Positions 6,374 to 13,466 of a stretch of 13,844 nucleotides of DNA are shown here, in pieces (positions within the stretch are counted from its first letter, which is position 1; each line of letters opens with the position of its first letter). Source of the stretch: an uncultured Bacilli bacterium (GTDB lineage: Bacteria; Bacillota_I; Bacilli_A; RF39; UBA660). The DNA is taken from NCBI GenBank assembly GCA_934122275.1, contig CAKOWI010000016.1, positions 1 to 13,844 on the forward strand. The letters are read 5' to 3'. The notes beneath the pieces were generated by a model. That model worked only from the letters and a program-made list of their open reading frames with translations, did no database searches and was not told where the DNA came from. A program made the translations under genes and the position numbers.

Positions 6374-6382
6374 TGATAAAAT
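6374..6382 (+). promoter_or_regulatory. Candidate extended -10 promoter of the suf operon
   Basis: TGATAAAAT (6374-6382) is an extended -10 element 24 bases before the sufC ATG, but no convincing -35 lies 17 bases upstream. The HIT gene has the same TGATAAAATATAA string in its leader. It is the only promoter-like site between the upstream terminator and sufC. Confidence 0.35.
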
Positions 6383-6405
6383 ATAAGAGCTAGGAGCTGA
6401 TACGT

Positions 6406-7176
6406 ATGTTACAAATAAAAGATTTAACTGTAAAAGTAGAAGATAAAATAGTTTTAAAAGACTTTAATTTAACGATAGATGATGGTGTTATATCTGTTAT
6501 CATGGGACCTAATGGTGCTGGTAAATCAAGCCTTACTAAAGTTATAATGGCTGATCCTAATTATAAGGTTTTAAAGGGAGATATAATATATAATGGTAAA
6601 AGTATCATTAATCTTACAACTGATTTAAGAGCTAAGCTAGGTATATTTTTAGCAATGCAAAATCCTCCTGTAATAGATGGAGTTACTAATTCAGACTTTT
6701 TAAGAACAGCTGTATCTAGTATTAATGAAAAAAACGTTAATCTATATTCATTTATTAAAAAAATAGATAAGTCACTAGAAGAATTATCTATGCCAAATGA
6801 AATGATACATAGATCTGTTAATAAGGGATTTTCTGGTGGTGAAAGAAAGAAAAATGAAATATTACAAATGAAGATGCTAAATCCATCTTTTGTAATGTTA
6901 GATGAAATAGATTCTGGTGTTGATGTTGATGCATTAAAAATAGTTAGTAAAAATATTAATGAATATAAACTTCAAAATCCAAAGTGTTCATTTTTAATAA
7001 TTACTCATTATACTCATTTACTTAAGTATGTTAAGCCGGATGTTGTAAATATTATTAAAGATGGAAAAATAGTTAAAACTGGTAGTTATGATCTTGCAAA
7101 AGAAATAGAAAATAATGGATTTAACTTTGATAAAATAGAGTCAAGTGTAAATGCTAAAGGTGATTTAAGTGAATAG
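6406..7176 (+). CDS. sufC: Fe-S cluster assembly ATPase SufC
   Basis: The 256-aa product is the ABC-type ATPase of the cytoplasmic SufBCD complex that assembles Fe-S clusters. All nucleotide-binding motifs are present: Walker A GPNGAGKSS (34-42), Q-loop Gln85 in Ala-Met-Gln-Asn-Pro-Pro, signature FSGGERKKNE (142-151), Walker B FVMLDE (162-167), the SufC-typical Asp-Ser-Gly-Val-Asp (169-173) and the H-loop His201. The length equals the family norm. ATG 6406 is preceded by TAGGAG. It is the first gene of sufC-sufD-sufS-sufU-orf-sufB, the usual Bacillota suf order apart from the inserted gene. Its end overlaps the sufD start by 8 bases, indicating translational coupling. Confidence 0.96.
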   Translation: MLQIKDLTVKVEDKIVLKDFNLTIDDGVISVIMGPNGAGKSSLTKVIMADPNYKVLKGDIIYNGKSIINLTTDLRAKLGIFLAMQNPPVIDGVTNSDFLRTAVSSINEKNVNLYSFIKKIDKSLEELSMPNEMIHRSVNKGFSGGERKKNEILQMKMLNPSFVMLDEIDSGVDVDALKIVSKNINEYKLQNPKCSFLIITHYTHLLKYVKPDVVNIIKDGKIVKTGSYDLAKEIENNGFNFDKIESSVNAKGDLSE

Positions 7177-7891
7177 GATATTAATAGATAGGAAGATAAA
7201 TGATTTAGGAACTATTAAAGAAGATGAAATTATAATTACAATTAATCAAGACTGTAATTTTATTATAAATGAACCTTGCTTTAAAAAATACGTGTTTAAC
7301 GTTTTATCAGGCAATATAAATATTTTGTGTACGTTAAGTGATTGTAAAGAAACTAATTTCAAATTTAATATAGATGATGGCAATATTTCCTTTAATCAGT
7401 TTAGTATTAACATAGAAAAACAAAATATAAAAGCAAACTTAAACAAAACTAATTCTACTATAAAAATAAATAATTCATATATATCTAAAAAAAGCTGTTT
7501 GATAGATATTGCCACTTATCATAAATTTTCTAATACTAGTAGTTATGTTTATAATGCGGCTTTAACAAAAGATGATGGCAGCGTTAAGTTAAACGTTAAA
7601 ACTTACGTAGAGAAGAAAAAGAAAAATTGTGTAGTAAATCAAGATAGTAAAATATTATCACTTAATGATACGAACGAAAATGAAATTAATCCGATATTAT
7701 TAATAGATGAATATGAATCTTTTGCAAAACATTCTGCATTTATTGGTAAGTTTAATAAAGAAGAGATGTTTTATTTAAAGTCTAGGGGAATAGATGAGAA
7801 AAGTGCTATTAAATTACTTGTAAATGGAGTTTTAATTGGAAGATTGGATATTGATAGTTTAGAAAAAGAAAACTTAATAGAATTAATATAA
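7169..7891 (+). CDS. sufD: Short SufD, Fe-S scaffold subunit
   Basis: This is the SufD partner of SufB and SufC, recognised by position and by the conserved C-terminal block: Asn-Pro-Ile-Leu-Leu-Ile-Asp-Glu (174-181), Lys-His-Ser-Ala-Phe-Ile-Gly-Lys (187-194), then Phe-Tyr-Leu-Lys-Ser-Arg-Gly-Ile (201-208). At 240 aa it is little more than half the size of typical SufD (about 400-440 aa). The N-terminal helical part is absent and the beta-helix core is short and poorly conserved. His188 sits where SufD carries its conserved catalytic His. The start is GTG 7169, overlapping sufC, with AAAGGTGAT (7157-7164) inside sufC as ribosome binding site. No broken sequence lies before it, so the short form is probably native. 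Confidence 0.82.
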   Translation: MNRILIDRKINDLGTIKEDEIIITINQDCNFIINEPCFKKYVFNVLSGNINILCTLSDCKETNFKFNIDDGNISFNQFSINIEKQNIKANLNKTNSTIKINNSYISKKSCLIDIATYHKFSNTSSYVYNAALTKDDGSVKLNVKTYVEKKKKNCVVNQDSKILSLNDTNENEINPILLIDEYESFAKHSAFIGKFNKEEMFYLKSRGIDEKSAIKLLVNGVLIGRLDIDSLEKENLIELI

Positions 7892-7911
7892 AAATTAAGG
7901 AGGTGATTAAT

Positions 7912-9108
7912 GTGGATTTTAAAAAAGATTTTCCTATGATGAATAAAGATATTATTTATTTTGATAATGGAGCTACTACATTAAAACCTAATACAGTTAT
8001 TGATGAGATTTCTAATTATTATAGAAATTATTCTGCTAATGCACATAGAGGAGACTATGACATAAGTAGAATCGTGGATGAAAAGTATGAAAATACTAGA
8101 AATAAAGTTGCAGAATTTATTAATGCTGATAGTGCATCTGAAATTGTTTTTACTAGTGGAGCTACTGAAAGCTTAAATTTTGCTATAAAAGGTTTTTTAA
8201 CTAACTATTTAAAAGCTGGTGATGAGATTTTAACTACTAAAGCAGAACATGCATCTATAATTTTACCATTATTTGATGTTTCTAAGAGAACAGGAGCAAG
8301 AATAAATTACATAGATTTAAATGATGATTTAACGGTTACAATAGAAAACGTAAAAAAAGCCATAACTAAAAATACCAAAGTTATAGCATTGGCACATATT
8401 ACTAATGTAATTGGTGATATTAGACCTATAAAAGAAATAACTTCATTAGCACATAAACTAGGTATATTAGTCATTGTAGATGGGGCACAAAGTGTTCCTC
8501 ATGAAAAAATAGATGTTAAGGATTTAGATGTAGATTTTTTAGCATTTTCAGCACATAAAATGCTTGGACCAACAGGTGTTGGCGTGTTATATGGTAAATA
8601 TAAATATCTAGATAAAGTAAAACCATTAAATGTTGGCGGTGGTATGAATGCATCATTTGATAGTTTAATGAACGTTGAATATAAAGAGCTGCCACACAGA
8701 CTAGAAGCAGGTACACCAAATATTTCAGGTGTAATAGCATTTTCTAAAGCAATTGATTATATAAACAAACTTGGAATAGATAATATTCATAAATATGAAG
8801 TTGATTTAAAAAAATATATGGTAGATAAAATGACTAAGTTAAATAACATTACTATATATAATAAAGATATACCAAATGGTATAGTAACTTTTAATGTAAA
8901 TGATGTGTTTAGTCAAGATGTAGCAGCTTACTTAAATAAGAAGAATGTATGTATTAGAGTAGGTAGTCATTGTGCTAAAATATTATCTGAAGTATTAGGT
9001 GTTAAAAATACATGTAGAGCAAGTTTATATTTCTATAATACAAAAGAGGAAGTAGATAAGTTTATAGAGTTATTAGAAAATGATAATATATTATATGAAT
9101 CACTATAG
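7912..9108 (+). CDS. sufS: Cysteine desulfurase SufS
   Basis: The 398-aa product is a group II cysteine desulfurase, a PLP enzyme that turns L-cysteine into L-alanine and a protein-bound persulfide. The start is GTG 7912, eight bases after AGGAGG (7898-7903); an in-frame GTG at 7903 overlaps that site and is unlikely. Key residues counted from 7912 are an N-terminal Asp-Asn-Gly-Ala-Thr-Thr, the His113 region (Ala-Glu-His-Ala-Ser-Ile), Asp190 in Val-Asp-Gly-Ala-Gln-Ser, the PLP Lys216 in Ser-Ala-His-Lys-Met-Leu-Gly-Pro, the active Cys354 in Arg-Val-Gly-Ser-His-Cys-Ala, and Cys-Arg-Ala-Ser near 368-371. Length is normal. sufU follows immediately, fitting the Bacillota SufS-SufU pair where SufU takes over the sulfur. 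Confidence 0.96.
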   Translation: MDFKKDFPMMNKDIIYFDNGATTLKPNTVIDEISNYYRNYSANAHRGDYDISRIVDEKYENTRNKVAEFINADSASEIVFTSGATESLNFAIKGFLTNYLKAGDEILTTKAEHASIILPLFDVSKRTGARINYIDLNDDLTVTIENVKKAITKNTKVIALAHITNVIGDIRPIKEITSLAHKLGILVIVDGAQSVPHEKIDVKDLDVDFLAFSAHKMLGPTGVGVLYGKYKYLDKVKPLNVGGGMNASFDSLMNVEYKELPHRLEAGTPNISGVIAFSKAIDYINKLGIDNIHKYEVDLKKYMVDKMTKLNNITIYNKDIPNGIVTFNVNDVFSQDVAAYLNKKNVCIRVGSHCAKILSEVLGVKNTCRASLYFYNTKEEVDKFIELLENDNILYESL

Positions 9109-9117
9109 GAGGTAAAA

Positions 9118-9552
9118 ATGGATGAACATTTAAGGAAAAGTATCATATTAGAACATTATAGTAATCCTTTAAATAAAGGACTAGTTGATGATGATAGTTA
9201 TTATAAAGTAAATATGAATAGTGAATCTTGTATTGATAATTTAGATTTTCAAGTAAAAATAAAAGATGATAAAATAATAGACGCAAAGTTTGACGGGGAA
9301 GCGTGTGCTATATCTACATCAGCATCATCTATATTAACTGATTTAGTGATAGGTAAAACGTTAAAAGAAGCACTTAATATAATAGAAAATTATGAATGCA
9401 TGATTGAAGAAAAACCATATAATAAAGAAGTATTACACGAGGCATTAGTATATAGCGAAATATATAAACAAGCTAATAGAAAAAAGTGTGCAATGCTTCC
9501 TTCAATTGCAATAAAAAAGATGATAGAAAAGGAAGAACTAAATGAAAAATAA
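9118..9552 (+). CDS. sufU: SufU, zinc-dependent sulfurtransferase partner of SufS
   Basis: The 144-aa product belongs to the IscU/SufU family; in Bacillota it accepts persulfide sulfur from SufS through a zinc-bound cysteine and passes it to SufB. The expected zinc ligands are present: Cys38 and Asp40 in Ser-Cys-Ile-Asp, Cys63 in Gly-Glu-Ala-Cys-Ala-Ile-Ser, and Cys124 in Arg-Lys-Lys-Cys-Ala-Met-Leu. The SufU-specific insertion between the second and third ligand sites is present, which separates it from IscU. The usual Cys-Gly-Asp is Cys-Ile-Asp here. GGAGG lies just before ATG 9118 and sufS ends nine bases upstream. Its last codons overlap the next gene by 11 bases. Confidence 0.92.
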   Translation: MDEHLRKSIILEHYSNPLNKGLVDDDSYYKVNMNSESCIDNLDFQVKIKDDKIIDAKFDGEACAISTSASSILTDLVIGKTLKEALNIIENYECMIEEKPYNKEVLHEALVYSEIYKQANRKKCAMLPSIAIKKMIEKEELNEK

Positions 9553-9895
9553 ATATAAAGGTTTAAAAAAAGCTTGGTTAATTAAAATGACAGAAGAAGA
9601 CATTTTATATAATTTAGAAGATAATCCAAATTTAAGAGCAGAATTTTATTCTTATGTTATTGGAAAATTAAATGAGAATAATGATGTTTTTACTGATATG
9701 TTATCTAAATATGAAATAGAATATACTTATTGTAATAGTATTAATGATTTGTTAAATAAAATAAAGACATCATATGTTGATCAAGATGAAATTGTTGCAA
9801 TAAATGCAGAGTTTTTTCCTACATATGAAGGAGAAACTAAAAGAAATATTAAAAAAAGACTAAAGAAAACTAATTTACCTTTTACGTTTATTTAG
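9542..9895 (+). CDS. Unrecognised 117-aa protein within the suf operon
   Basis: I do not recognise this protein. ATG 9542 lies inside the end of sufU, with AAGGAAG (9529-9535) six bases upstream, so translation is likely coupled to sufU. A later in-frame ATG at 9587 would remove the basic first 15 residues. The product is charged and soluble with no membrane segment. Residues 16-70 look helical; 82-100 contain Asp-Glu-Ile-Val-Ala-Ile-Asn-Ala-Glu-Phe-Phe-Pro-Thr-Tyr; the C-terminus is Lys-rich and ends Pro-Phe-Thr-Phe-Ile. There is a single Cys, so it is not a cluster ligand protein by itself. Its place between sufU and sufB, with tight spacing on both sides, points to a role linked to Fe-S assembly, but this rests on context only. 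Confidence 0.78.
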   Translation: MKNKYKGLKKAWLIKMTEEDILYNLEDNPNLRAEFYSYVIGKLNENNDVFTDMLSKYEIEYTYCNSINDLLNKIKTSYVDQDEIVAINAEFFPTYEGETKRNIKKRLKKTNLPFTFI

Positions 9896-9913
9896 TATAT
9901 AAGGAGGATTAAG

Positions 9914-11248
9914 ATGAAGGAATTAGATAAAGGATTGAACGAAGAAAAAGTAAGAGAAATATCTAAAATTAAAAATGAACCTGAATGGATGCTTTCTTAT
10001 CGTCTTGATTCTTATAAGAAATTTATTAATAGTAAAGAACCTAATTTTGGACCTAAAATAAATCTGAATTTAGATGAAATTAGGTATTATAAAGCAATAG
10101 ATCAAAAACTTACTAATAATTGGGATAATGTTTCTAATGACGTAAGAAAAACGTTTGATGATATTGGAATTAGTAAGGCTGAAAAAACTTATCTTTCTGG
10201 TGTTGGTGTTCAGTATGAAAGTGAAGTAATATATCATAATATGATTGAAGAGTTAGAAAGAAAAAACGTAATATTTGTAGATACTGATACTGCTTTAAAA
10301 AAGTATCCAGATTTATTTAAAAAGTATTTTGGAAAGTTAGTTAATAATGATGATAATAAGTATGCTTCTTTAAATGGATGTGTATGGAGTGGTGGTACAT
10401 TTATATATATACCTCCTAATACTAAGTTAGATAGACCACTTCAAAGCTATTTTAGAATTAATTCAAAACAAATGGGACAGTTTGAAAGAACTATTATTGT
10501 AGTAGATGAAAATAGTGAATTAACTTATATAGAAGGATGTACTGCTCCTACTTATTCATCTGATTCTTTACATGCTGCCGTAGTTGAAATTTATGTTATG
10601 AAAAACGCAAAATGTAGATATACAACAATTCAAAATTGGTCTAATAATGTATATAATTTAGTTACTAAAAGAGCTATTGTAGAAGAAAATGGATTAATGG
10701 AATGGATTGATGGTAATATAGGTTCTAAAGTTACTATGAAATATCCAGCATGTATCTTAAAAGGAGATTATGCAAAGGGTAATTGTATTACAATCGCACT
10801 TGCAGATGAAGGACAAATCCAGGATACTGGAGCTAAAATGATACACTTAGGTAAATATACTAAAAGTAATATTTTATCTAAATCAATAGCAAGAAATGGT
10901 GGTAATGCATCATATAGAGGTCTTGTAAAGATAACGAAAAAGGCACTATATTCTAATGCTAATGTTAAATGTGATACAATACTTCTAGATGGATTATCAA
11001 AGAGTGATACATATCCTACTAATATATGTTCTAATGATACAAGCTCATTAGAACATGAAGCAACTGTTTCAAAGATAGATCCTGAATATCTTTTCTATCT
11101 TATGACAAGAGGAATTAATGAAGATAAAGCAACTGAACTTCTTATAATGGGATTTTTGGAAGCATTTAGAGAAGAACTTCCGCTTGAATATGCTGTTGAA
11201 CTTAATCAATTATTAAAAGGGGAAGTAATAAAGGAATGTAAGAGATAG
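9914..11248 (+). CDS. sufB: Fe-S cluster assembly scaffold SufB
   Basis: The 444-aa product is SufB, the subunit of SufBCD on which the nascent Fe-S cluster is built. The N-terminus has Lys-Asn-Glu-Pro-Glu-Trp-Met, then Lys-Thr-Tyr-Leu-Ser-Gly-Val-Gly-Val-Gln-Tyr-Glu-Ser-Glu. The beta-helix core contains Gly-Cys-Val-Trp-Ser-Gly-Gly-Thr-Phe-Ile-Tyr and Tyr-Ile-Glu-Gly-Cys-Thr-Ala-Pro. Cys353 in Val-Lys-Cys-Asp corresponds to the conserved essential SufB cysteine; Ser-Asp-Thr-Tyr-Pro and Glu-His-Glu-Ala-Thr-Val-Ser-Lys-Ile follow. Length is slightly below the usual 465. ATG 9914 is preceded by AAGGAGG. It is the last gene of the operon. No clear terminator follows, only a weak AATG/CATT hairpin with a T run at about 11234-11260. 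Confidence 0.96.
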   Translation: MKELDKGLNEEKVREISKIKNEPEWMLSYRLDSYKKFINSKEPNFGPKINLNLDEIRYYKAIDQKLTNNWDNVSNDVRKTFDDIGISKAEKTYLSGVGVQYESEVIYHNMIEELERKNVIFVDTDTALKKYPDLFKKYFGKLVNNDDNKYASLNGCVWSGGTFIYIPPNTKLDRPLQSYFRINSKQMGQFERTIIVVDENSELTYIEGCTAPTYSSDSLHAAVVEIYVMKNAKCRYTTIQNWSNNVYNLVTKRAIVEENGLMEWIDGNIGSKVTMKYPACILKGDYAKGNCITIALADEGQIQDTGAKMIHLGKYTKSNILSKSIARNGGNASYRGLVKITKKALYSNANVKCDTILLDGLSKSDTYPTNICSNDTSSLEHEATVSKIDPEYLFYLMTRGINEDKATELLIMGFLEAFREELPLEYAVELNQLLKGEVIKECKR

Positions 11249-11388
11249 CATTTCTTTTTTTGTAATAATTTGTCGCACGATATATATAAATTTAAAAGTA
11301 GTGAATTTGTTTATTAATTTTTTAATAATTAATGTTTAGATATTTAAATATTGTAATAAATAATGCTCAAAATTAACATTTTTGTTTT

Positions 11389-11417
11389 TTGAAATCTTTT
11401 AGTATTTAATATATATT
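11389..11417 (+). promoter_or_regulatory. Sigma-A promoter of ssb
   Basis: TTGAAA (11389-11394) and TATATT (11412-11417) are separated by 17 bases, and the gap to the ATG is 22 bases with AAAGGAG between. The preceding spacer (11249-11388) is nearly all A and T and holds no gene; its only structure is an AT-only hairpin at 11311-11328. Confidence 0.6.
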
Positions 11418-11439
11418 TATTTCGAAAGGAGAAATAAAT

Positions 11440-11778
11440 ATGGTTAATCAGTTAATAATTATAGGTAGACTAGTTAAAAAGCCTGTACTAAGAAAAACAG
11501 AAGGAGGCAAGAATGTTGCTAATATTACACTTGCAGTGCCAAGAAGCTATAAAAATGTAAATGGAGAATATGAAACCGACTTTTTAGATTGTACTTTATG
11601 GAGTGGTGTTGCCGAATCTGCGACAGAATACTGTAATAAAGGCGATTTAATTGGAGTAAAGGGTCGTGTTCAAACAAGGATAACCGAAACAGAAGATGAA
11701 AAAAAGAATTATCAAACTGAAATAATAGCAGAGAAAATAACTTTTTTATCTAGTAAGAAACAAGAAAAAGCAGAATAA
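11440..11778 (+). CDS. ssb: Short single-stranded DNA-binding protein
   Basis: The 112-aa product is an OB-fold SSB that coats single-stranded DNA. It begins Met-Val-Asn-Gln-Leu-Ile-Ile-Ile-Gly-Arg-Leu-Val, continues with Asn-Ile-Thr-Leu-Ala-Val-Pro-Arg and Thr-Asp-Phe-Leu-Asp-Cys-Thr-Leu-Trp-Ser-Gly-Val-Ala-Glu, and has Lys-Gly-Asp-Leu-Ile-Gly-Val-Lys-Gly-Arg-Val-Gln, all classic SSB landmarks. The linker and acidic Asp-Asp-Ile-Pro-Phe tip used to recruit repair and replication partners are absent; it ends Lys-Gln-Glu-Lys-Ala-Glu. It therefore resembles short SsbB-like or mobile-element SSBs rather than the housekeeping form. GAAAGGAG precedes ATG 11440. It has its own promoter and terminator, so it is a single unit, not part of the usual rpsF-ssb-rpsR operon. 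Confidence 0.9.
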   Translation: MVNQLIIIGRLVKKPVLRKTEGGKNVANITLAVPRSYKNVNGEYETDFLDCTLWSGVAESATEYCNKGDLIGVKGRVQTRITETEDEKKNYQTEIIAEKITFLSSKKQEKAE

Positions 11779-11789
11779 TTCTGCTTTTT
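11765..11789. terminator. Terminator of ssb, possibly also of the minus-strand operon
   Basis: AAAAAGCAGAA (11765-11775) pairs with TTCTGCTTTTT (11779-11789) around the three bases of the ssb stop codon. The A and T flanks are symmetric, and the minus-strand gene ends 25 bases away, so it may work in both directions. Confidence 0.8.
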
Positions 11790-11813
11790 AGTATAATTAT
11801 AAGTTAACAAAAA

Positions 11814-12167
11814 TTATTTAATTTTTCTTGTTAATTTCTTTACAAATCTTTTACTTATATGATTTTTTTGAATATTATGTTTCAGTAATTCATCTTTGAA
11901 AGAAATTAAGCTGTCATCAATCATTACAAAATCTTCATTTATTTCAACAGAATTTATATTAGTACTGTTTTTTAATTCTACGTTATTATCTTCTATACAT
12001 AAGTCGATAAGCGTCTTATCTGTTTTTTTATAAAGTATAGTTCTTTTCTTAAAACTTGTATCGTAAAATGTATTTGATCGAGATATAGGAAATGGTGAAG
12101 GACCATATAAAACTACCTTTCTATTTAAAGTATATATATTTCCAATAAATAATCTATCTAATTTCAT
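11814..12167 (-). CDS. Unrecognised 117-aa protein downstream of tmcAL
   Basis: I do not recognise this protein. ATG 12167 follows GGAGG on the minus strand, and tmcAL ends only 17 bases upstream, so both are probably in one transcript. The N-terminal half has short alternating hydrophobic segments (Val-Val-Leu-Tyr-Gly-Pro-Ser-Pro-Phe-Pro-Ile, then Thr-Ile-Leu-Tyr-Lys-Lys) that suggest beta strands. The middle is acidic and Asn-rich, and the C-terminal 35 residues are basic with many Lys. There is no signal peptide or membrane helix. Nothing identifies a catalytic motif. Codon use and composition match tmcAL. A role tied to tRNA modification is possible from position but not shown. Confidence 0.75.
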   Translation of the reverse strand: MKLDRLFIGNIYTLNRKVVLYGPSPFPISRSNTFYDTSFKKRTILYKKTDKTLIDLCIEDNNVELKNSTNINSVEINEDFVMIDDSLISFKDELLKHNIQKNHISKRFVKKLTRKIK

Positions 12168-12184
12168 GTTATTCCTCCTATTTT

Positions 12185-13312
12185 TTATCTATCTATTTTT
12201 AGTGATGTTTTATACTCACTTTTAATGTCATAATTGCTAATTAATGAATATATTTTATTCGCCCTTATATCATCTTTGAATAAATATTCATATTCTTTCT
12301 TAAACTTAGTAATAATAGGTATATTACATCTTTCTTTTACATCTTTTAATATCTTAATTCCTTTTTTAGAAAATCCTAAAACTCTAATGTATTTAATTTC
12401 GTGACAGTTATTAATTTTTTTATCTTTACATAATATATGTAGTAACATTCTTTGAATTCTATTATATGAATATCTTTTTGATTTAACCCTTAGTATGAAT
12501 TCATTTATATTATTAGTATCTAGTATTTCCTTTTTTAATTTATTTTCAATTCCTTCATCAACACCTATAAAACTATCTAAGTCATCACTAGATATAATTT
12601 GATATTTTAAAAGTTCAAAGTACTTATTATAATCAATATTTTCAATATAATCTATGATATTATCTGGCATAGCATTTTTAATTAAATTAGTATTATTTAA
12701 ATTTTTTCTAATTGCACTGGCACTTGTTATTTTATCATTTATATTATAATCATGATAGTTACTAGTTCTTTTAATACAAATAGGTATTATATTGCTATTT
12801 GTATTTTTTATATTTTTTACGTATTCTAATGCTAAAACATCGTTAGGTTTATTAATTATTTTACCAGATATTTCTTCTAAAGCTTTAGATGCTGCTAAAG
12901 GATAGTTGTAACCTTTACTTACATATTCTTTTATTTTTTCTTCGTATTTATTATTATTGTATGTTAGGTTCGCTAAAGAATTAAATAAATCAATATCATT
13001 AGTTTCACTACCAAATACTAAGTAATTACAATTTAAATAATTAAGTATATCAATACAACCTTTGGCATAAAAATTGGCAGACTGTGTACTTAGTAAATAT
13101 GGTAATTCAACAACTAAATCATAACCATATTTTAAAGCTATTTTAGTTTTATTCCATTTATTAATAACAGATATTTCACCTCTTTGAGTAAAGTTACCAA
13201 TTAGTATTAATATATACGAACAATTTGGGAACATTTCTTTTACTTTTTCTAAATGATATAAATGTCCATTATGAAATGGATTATATTCTGCTATTACTCC
13301 AACTTTTTTCAT
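12185..13312 (-). CDS. tmcAL: tRNA(Met) cytidine acetate ligase, intact copy
   Basis: The 375-aa product matches TmcAL (formerly YlbM), which uses ATP and acetate to form N4-acetylcytidine at the wobble base C34 of elongator tRNA(Met). The nucleotidyltransferase-like N-domain has Ala-Glu-Tyr-Asn-Pro-Phe-His-Asn-Gly-His at residues 8-17, then Ile-Gly-Asn-Phe-Thr-Gln-Arg-Gly-Glu and Val-Val-Glu-Leu-Pro-Tyr. The second motif, Ser-Ala-Ser-Ala-Ile-Arg, lies in the middle, and the C-terminal region contains Arg-Val-Leu-Gly-Phe. Length is near the usual 390-400. ATG 13312 is chosen because TAGGAG lies just upstream; the earlier in-frame ATG at 13330 precedes that site. It has a strong promoter and heads a two-gene unit. 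A truncated relative lies at 5862-6320 on the other strand. Confidence 0.9.
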   Translation of the reverse strand: MKKVGVIAEYNPFHNGHLYHLEKVKEMFPNCSYILILIGNFTQRGEISVINKWNKTKIALKYGYDLVVELPYLLSTQSANFYAKGCIDILNYLNCNYLVFGSETNDIDLFNSLANLTYNNNKYEEKIKEYVSKGYNYPLAASKALEEISGKIINKPNDVLALEYVKNIKNTNSNIIPICIKRTSNYHDYNINDKITSASAIRKNLNNTNLIKNAMPDNIIDYIENIDYNKYFELLKYQIISSDDLDSFIGVDEGIENKLKKEILDTNNINEFILRVKSKRYSYNRIQRMLLHILCKDKKINNCHEIKYIRVLGFSKKGIKILKDVKERCNIPIITKFKKEYEYLFKDDIRANKIYSLISNYDIKSEYKTSLKIDR

Positions 13313-13381
13313 AAAATTTACTCCTAACATAAATAGTTATAAACATATGATATATGGAAAAAACTAAGTTGTCAACATGTT
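12923..13381 (-). repeat. Inverted repeat, right copy (tmcAL promoter and 5' third)
   Basis: This is the partner of the repeat at 5794-6248, in opposite orientation. The shared part ends upstream at CAACATGTTG, itself a perfect ten-base palindrome (13373-13382). This copy carries the complete gene and is likely the parent. Confidence 0.85.
13347..13375 (-). promoter_or_regulatory. Sigma-A promoter of tmcAL
   Basis: On the minus strand TTGACA (13375-13370) and TATCAT (13352-13347) are 17 bases apart. The same elements are kept at the truncated copy, which supports their being functional. Confidence 0.7.
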
Positions 13382-13466
13382 GCAAAAATAGTGATAACAT
13401 TAGTACAAAGCTGAAATGTTTTACAAAGTATCATCAATCTTTAATACCAAAAAAGAAAGAAAGCAA

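Noticed and set aside
8516..8740. Minus-strand open frame inside sufS
   Set aside because: It is antisense to the PLP-lysine region of a highly conserved enzyme, with no ribosome binding site.
11311..11328. TTATTAA-TTTT-TTAATAA hairpin between sufB and ssb
   Set aside because: The stem is A and T only and weak, with no T run placed as in a terminator.
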